A DNA stretch of 64,000 bases. It comes from Scleroderma bovista (taxonomy: Eukaryota; Basidiomycota; Agaricomycetes; Boletales; Sclerodermataceae). The stretch's first letter is position 1; each line of letters starts with the position of its first letter. Positions 59,794-64,000 of this stretch are shown piece by piece. The stretch spans positions 47,465 through 111,464 of the forward strand of contig JAYMGJ010000210.1 of NCBI GenBank assembly GCA_037178675.1, read 5' to 3'. The translations under genes and the position numbers were made by a program. The notes under the pieces were generated by a model. The model was not told the origin of the DNA and did not search any database. It worked only from the letters and a program-made list of their open reading frames with translations.

Positions 59794-60429
59794 ATGAACG
59801 CTTGGCTCCATTTTAGCAGGGGGGACTACCTACTCTTTCAAGCCTGGAGACCTTCTTCTAACGGCGCCATCATTGGTGCAAATATTGCGGTCTTCACATT
59901 CAGTATTCTTGAGCGTTGGCTTGCATCTTGGCGTCGCTTTCAGGAACATCATTGGAGAACCAGGTAAGAGCGCGCGTGTGGCAGCTGTTTGAATATGCGG
60001 TAACAACAAGTGTAGGGCGTGTGCTTTGGTGCTGAAGAATCGGCCTGTGTCGTCGTCGCCCACTACTCCTGCAGCGGAAGGGGGAGCCCTTGAAGGCTCT
60101 GGGGAGGTGGTGGCAGAAGTGCCCGCGTCAAACCAGACTGAACAACCAGACGCCCGACGTGCTACCCCTAGGCTTGTCCCACCCTTCATACCCTTACACG
60201 ATATTCCCCGTGGGATCCTTCATGCCATTCAAACAGTATTTTCGTACACTTTGATGCTGGTGATCATGTGAGTCCGACGTTCGTGGTTGCATCCGGTTGA
60301 AGTGCCAAACTTACTCTTGTCAGGACGTTCAATGCGGGATACATCATTTCCGTTATTTTGGGCCTTGGTGTGGGAGAGATTATGTTCGGCCGTATGGAGC
60401 GCATGCATGACGCAAGTATAGCAATTTAG
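59794..60429 (+). CDS. Ctr-family copper transporter
   Basis: Ctr proteins form homotrimeric channels importing Cu(I). Three exons (59794-59963, 60016-60267, 60324-60429) give 175 aa. The start MNAWLHFSRGDYLLFQAW and NGAIIGANIAVFTFSILERW form the first membrane helix. After a cytosolic Pro/Glu loop come HDIPRGILHAIQTVFSYTLM with the hallmark MLVIM-TFNAGY (M-x3-M, then the tight-packing GxxxG-like GLGVGEIMFG). The Met-rich extracellular N-terminus usual in plasma-membrane Ctr1 is almost missing, so a vacuolar Ctr2-like or short form is likely. A small extra 3' exon cannot be excluded. It sits between two X325 relics and about 1.6 kb from an intact X325 gene. Confidence 0.9.
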
Positions 60430-60777
60430 CTTTCTTTAGCCCTGCATACGTTGCTGTACGCCCTGACTCTACTTTTATATCATTTTCGTAGGTGTAAATT
60501 CCATAGTCGCCTCCTTTCAACTGCATCTATTCCTCTGTAACCAGCTCTTATGAGATTGAATTTGCTATGATATAATCAACCGACGGCTTCCAGTTTCCCA
60601 CTCCAAAAAGAAAGTAAGACATTCAAACTGTCAAAGTTATTTGTTAAAACTAGCCCACTCCGATAACAGCTTTTATGATCCTTGGATGAGGATGGATTTG
60701 TACTTGGCGCTATGTTTGCTCTGTTTTCGAGTAAAGGAGTCCATCTTTGTATTGTTCGTCAGCACCACAACACTGGT
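60430..60777. other. CTR 3' flank and 5' flank of the X325 relic
   Basis: T-rich intergenic sequence with no gene seen. Confidence 0.5.
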
Positions 60778-61037
60778 ACGCACTTCACTACACTCTTCCC
60801 ATTTGGACTCGCTGCTATTGCAGATGCTCACTTCTAACTCCAATATCCTGTCCCCAGAGGACCATTTGTCAAGGACCAGGAGCCCTCGTTTTGTGGTAGG
60901 CATATTATTATGGTTTGACATGCGCGCCCACCCATGACGGTCACCGTTAGGTGGATAGACGAATGTTACGTCCAGTCGGAGAGTGTTCCCTCTCACCAAT
61001 GGGGTGATTAACCTCAATAGCGACCCTCAGTGGACTT
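60778..61037 (+). pseudogene. Decayed X325 copy: start lost, two nonsense codons, 3' half missing
   Basis: Two exons (60778-60895 and 60951-61037) match exons 1 and 2 of the intact X325 gene residue by residue. The start ATG is ACG at 60778. The signal peptide HFTTLFPFGLAAIADA still ends before a His. The Gln codon two residues after that His is TAA at 60835-60837. After EPSFC the intron is in the same place and phase; exon 2 reads TNVTSSRRVFPLTNGVINLN, but the preceding Tyr is TAG at 60956-60958. The third and fourth exons were not found. Inactivation is certain for a normal X325 product. Confidence 0.88.
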
Positions 61038-62008
61038 GTAAGGTGTTTCATCTAGTCGATGACATCACTGTAGTCCAAGTGAATTGATTCGTCGACAGAG
61101 TATTTCTATGTTTAACCCGTGACGAAATTCATCTACCCAGTCGTATTCGACCTGAATCGGTCGTGGCATGATGTCCGTGGGTACACGCACGGCAGTTGGA
61201 GTATCGGATGATGATACTATCGAGCTTCCCGGATACTTGGCCTCCTGCTTGACCAATTTTTGAAAACCAAACTATTCCTCTAGTAATAAATTTTCTGTAC
61301 AGTCAAAATCCATCTCTTAGACCTTGGCCCCTCAAGAAGTTGAACAACATTAATCCATGACTTCTCTTTTTTTGACAAGCATTATTATGTAGCAACTGAC
61401 AAGTCTAGTACTACATAATCTCTAAATCGGAAGCCTGAAAAGACATCCGGTCTGAGGAAAAATGCTCTCACGCACTGCCCATCGAGGACAGGGGTGTGTG
61501 GGACTCCGTGAGACTACTGGTGGACCCGTTGTAAGGCGCCTGGTATGCGTTATACCCACTAAAACCTCGGGTTGGGGGGAGAGCATCTCGCAAGGGAGGA
61601 CAGTATCACAGTGGACTTTCACATGGAATAGTCGTGCTGACTGTGGTTGGTTCATGTTTCAGGTGGTCTTTGGTGCATTCGGGATGTCTACAGCGGGCAG
61701 AAAAATTTGTGAGTACGCGGTCGCTAAGTGTGGTTGGGTGTTATTTCCAGTCTGGCATTACTCGTGTTGACTGGTAAGCATCATTTTCTGCGGGAGGCCG
61801 GTGGTGTTCTGTGTGCTTTTTATCGTGCTAGCTGTCGTAGCGTGGGAAAACAAACCATGGTTGCAGTTTAAGGTCCCCCCATGAAGTATTTGTTGAAATA
61901 GAAAAAACAACGCGACAAGTAAACTCACTACAAAAAGCCCATCATATTCCACCTCACTTTGGTTTGTCGTTACCAATATATCGTACATCTCTGACCCTTT
62001 CTCGGAAT
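61038..62008. other. Intergenic, no recognised gene
   Basis: Short unrelated frames on both strands only. A minus-strand frame at 61065-61256 contains protein-like RPIQVEYDWVDEF but no gene model can be built around it. Confidence 0.4.
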
Positions 62009-62819
62009 TTAGAGGTATGAGAACACCATTCCCAATAAAGCTGCTGTAACAACTCCAAGAAGCCCTACGTCTTCACTTCTGACACCACTTGTGTGCGTCG
62101 CAGATGCCGCAGATGTAGCCGACGCTGTCGCTGCCACGGATGGAGCGGTGCAATTGGAGGTCACGTTGCTTGGAATCGACGCATTAGCGGATAGTATAAG
62201 GTCGGCGCACTTTTTAAATTCACAAAGAAGAGGAAGAGATGAGTTTGTCGCCTGGCGCCATGAGGATGTGATACTCTGATACAAACCTGATAGAGATTGC
62301 CATCGCCACCAGCGAAAACAACCTGAATGGTAACATTGGCGCCCTCCTGTATACCAGAAATACCAGATTTCGCTAAGTTGATCGGGAGGCAAAATTGTCC
62401 GCTTCCTGAGTACTTGACGAATGGGACACCAATCTGGTAGCCAGAAGTGGTATTGAAATCGGAGAAAGAGCTAGCTGCTGTCTTTGTTGAAACAATGAAA
62501 CCAACTATTACGACAATTTGCTTAGATCGTGCATAATCAACGAGACAGAACCTACTAGTGAAATCTGGATGTCCTGTTTTGAAGCTAACAATGCCATCGT
62601 TAAGAGGAAACAATGTTCGATTGGTCGTGGCATTTGTATATCCGTCTGTCAGTAATTTGATCAGCAAAAACAGAAGTGATCAAATGTAGAGGAATGCCTA
62701 CCACAAAACGATGGCTCCTGAGATGCAATAAATGGCCCTCTGGGAGGTGGGTATAGTACCTGAACGTGAGCACTTGCAACTGCAGCAAGTGCAAGTGCAA
62801 GGAGAGTGGTTGAGTGCAT
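62009..62819 (-). CDS. X325-family (CBI1/BIM1-like) secreted copper-binding protein, GPI-anchored
   Basis: X325 proteins are LPMO-like but not enzymes; the Cryptococcus member Cbi1/Bim1 binds copper at the cell surface and works with Ctr1 in copper uptake. Four exons (62819-62702, 62645-62556, 62474-62287, 62209-62009) give 198 aa. The signal peptide MHSTTLLALALAAVASA ends before His, so mature residue 1 would be the copper-binding N-terminal His (HVQVLYPPPRGPF). Further marks: NRTLFPLNDGIVSF, GSGQFCLPINLAKSGISGI, QEGANVTIQVVFAGGDGNLY, then CADLILSAN. A Ser/Thr/Ala tail and the hydrophobic end LLGVVTAALLGMVFSYL indicate a GPI anchor. All four exons close in phase. It is the only intact copy of three in the right end of the window. 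Confidence 0.88.
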
Positions 62820-64000
62820 CGTGGACTTGTGGTGCCGATCTGCCTTCACGTTCAACCGAGAAGACACGACGCGACTTCTTAAACGTAGTCCAATTTATTT
62901 CTCGCTACAAGGGATGGGAAAATTTTTGTGCTCAAGGCGGTCACGGCCTTGAGCACTCCTCACTAAGCAATGATGATGGCAGCATGTCATTTTAACTCCT
63001 GATGCGTTGCCAGCTTGCTTTCCCTGGGACCTGACCCAGGGAAACATTCACGATTGGCGTCCCCAAAGTGACGAGAATAAGTCAACTTTAACATCAAGGA
63101 CAGTGTGCTTCTGAAGCCTCCATAGCACCTATACAACAGGTCAAGTAGCGGAACGCAGGAGTTAGTTTCCACATCATACGTGAAGTCGATGGTATGCCAA
63201 AACGTACATCTTCCAACGGCTCTTCATACCCAAATAAGAACTCGCCTACTATCCGACCTGACCTTGGCAGGAGGTAACCTTGGCAGGAGGTGAAATACGC
63301 CGTCTTTCGGACAGACATCGATTTGGAAACGTGTGATAAACACCGGACATATGACCATCAACCTGAAAGCCGCTCGGCCGAGAACACGAGGTAAAACCAA
63401 GGTGTGGTGAGCACGATCTCGATGCTCGTCGTTACAACTTTGGAGCCACCGTAAGTGCACACTTCCTCGGAGGGTAGCGGTGCCAGACGTTGAAGAGGAC
63501 CTCGGGCGGCGCATAGTCCGGGGATTCCCGAAATACTTACCCACGCCCATGTCTATACATACGCTGATTGTGCTGGCAGCTATGGTATGGCATCCACTGC
63601 GTCATGCATACCATACATAAATCGCAGGTTGCGAGAATTTGTGTAGCTCGTGAAATATTTGAGAGATGGATGGAGGCGTATCTCAAGCATGCAATCAGAC
63701 CTTTCGTTACCCTGGAGACGTCGCTGATTCTGGTGAAGTAAGAAGCGGGCGTGTGATGCTGAGAAAAAGTGGAAGCAAAGTCGGTAGGACTTCTTGAGGA
63801 TCGGGAGAGGCGTCGCAGACCAAGTGCCGGAGCGCTGGCACATTGCAGGGCAGGTTTGTTAAGGGGTCCACTCCCACCTGCGAACATTGAGGAAAAGCGA
63901 TGTGGTCGTGTTCCGGTTATGCCCCACAGAAATCGTGTAGTTAGGTCGTGAGCTGGCGATGGGTGAAGGAGAAACAAACTGAAGGAAGTCGATATGTACT
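62820..64000. other. Right end, no confident gene
   Basis: A minus-strand frame of 146 codons (63537-63977, ASAPALGLRRLSRSSRSP) and a 108-codon frame below it (63224-63550) overlap and have compositions that are possible but unrecognised. Nothing is called. Confidence 0.4.

Noticed and set aside
61065..61256. Possible third exon of the X325 relic, or a separate minus-strand gene
   Set aside because: No X325 motif (QFCLP, GANVT) appears here. The minus frame has no neighbours to form a gene.
63224..63977. Two adjacent minus-strand frames at the right edge
   Set aside because: They overlap in different frames, no splice pair joins them well, and no family is recognised.

Overview
The window looks like nuclear DNA of a filamentous basidiomycete, most likely an Agaricomycete. 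Genes are close together on both strands. Nearly all are cut by many 45-60 nt introns with GT..AG ends, some exons are only 6-15 nt, and the proteins are of fungal type (V-ATPase subunit C, SAGA Sgf11, tricalbin, Ugo1, Ctr copper transporter, X325 copper protein, TPR-HET). Splice sites were placed by hand, requiring the reading phase to close and the family motifs to be preserved. Most gene ends should be right; first exons are the weakest calls.

Left part (1-8800): a partial minus-strand ORF runs off the edge, followed by a TPR-HET protein whose TPR array is broken, a full oligopeptide (OPT) transporter and a poorly populated 1.8 kb gap. Middle-left (8800-25140): ALG10 glucosyltransferase, an intronless disordered/coiled-coil protein, a kinesin-6 motor, the MTQ2 release-factor methyltransferase, a tricalbin, UGO1 and an intron-containing tRNA-Met. 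Middle (25250-46990): a Ulp1-type SUMO protease, a multi-span membrane protein, SGF11, threonine aldolase, a tiny 4F5-type zinc protein, TIM10, UTP4, an Mpv17/Sym1 protein with an apparent frameshift, peptidyl-tRNA hydrolase PTH2, the HAS1 helicase, a TMEM33/Pom33 protein and a CBS-PB1 membrane protein. Right part (47700-64000): a multi-KH RNA-binding protein, VMA5, TUM1 sulfurtransferase, an unassigned multi-exon gene, and a copper-related block containing a Ctr transporter, one intact X325 (CBI1/BIM1-like) gene and two decayed X325 copies.

Most of the window is conserved housekeeping genes. Many act in mitochondria (UGO1, TIM10, Sym1, PTH2, TUM1) or in ribosome biogenesis and translation (UTP4, HAS1, MTQ2, PTH2), but I see no reason to read this as a functional cluster. 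The accessory material is at the two ends: the TPR-HET locus on the left and the copper block on the right. The copper block is the best candidate for a linked system, because X325 proteins are known to work with Ctr copper importers.
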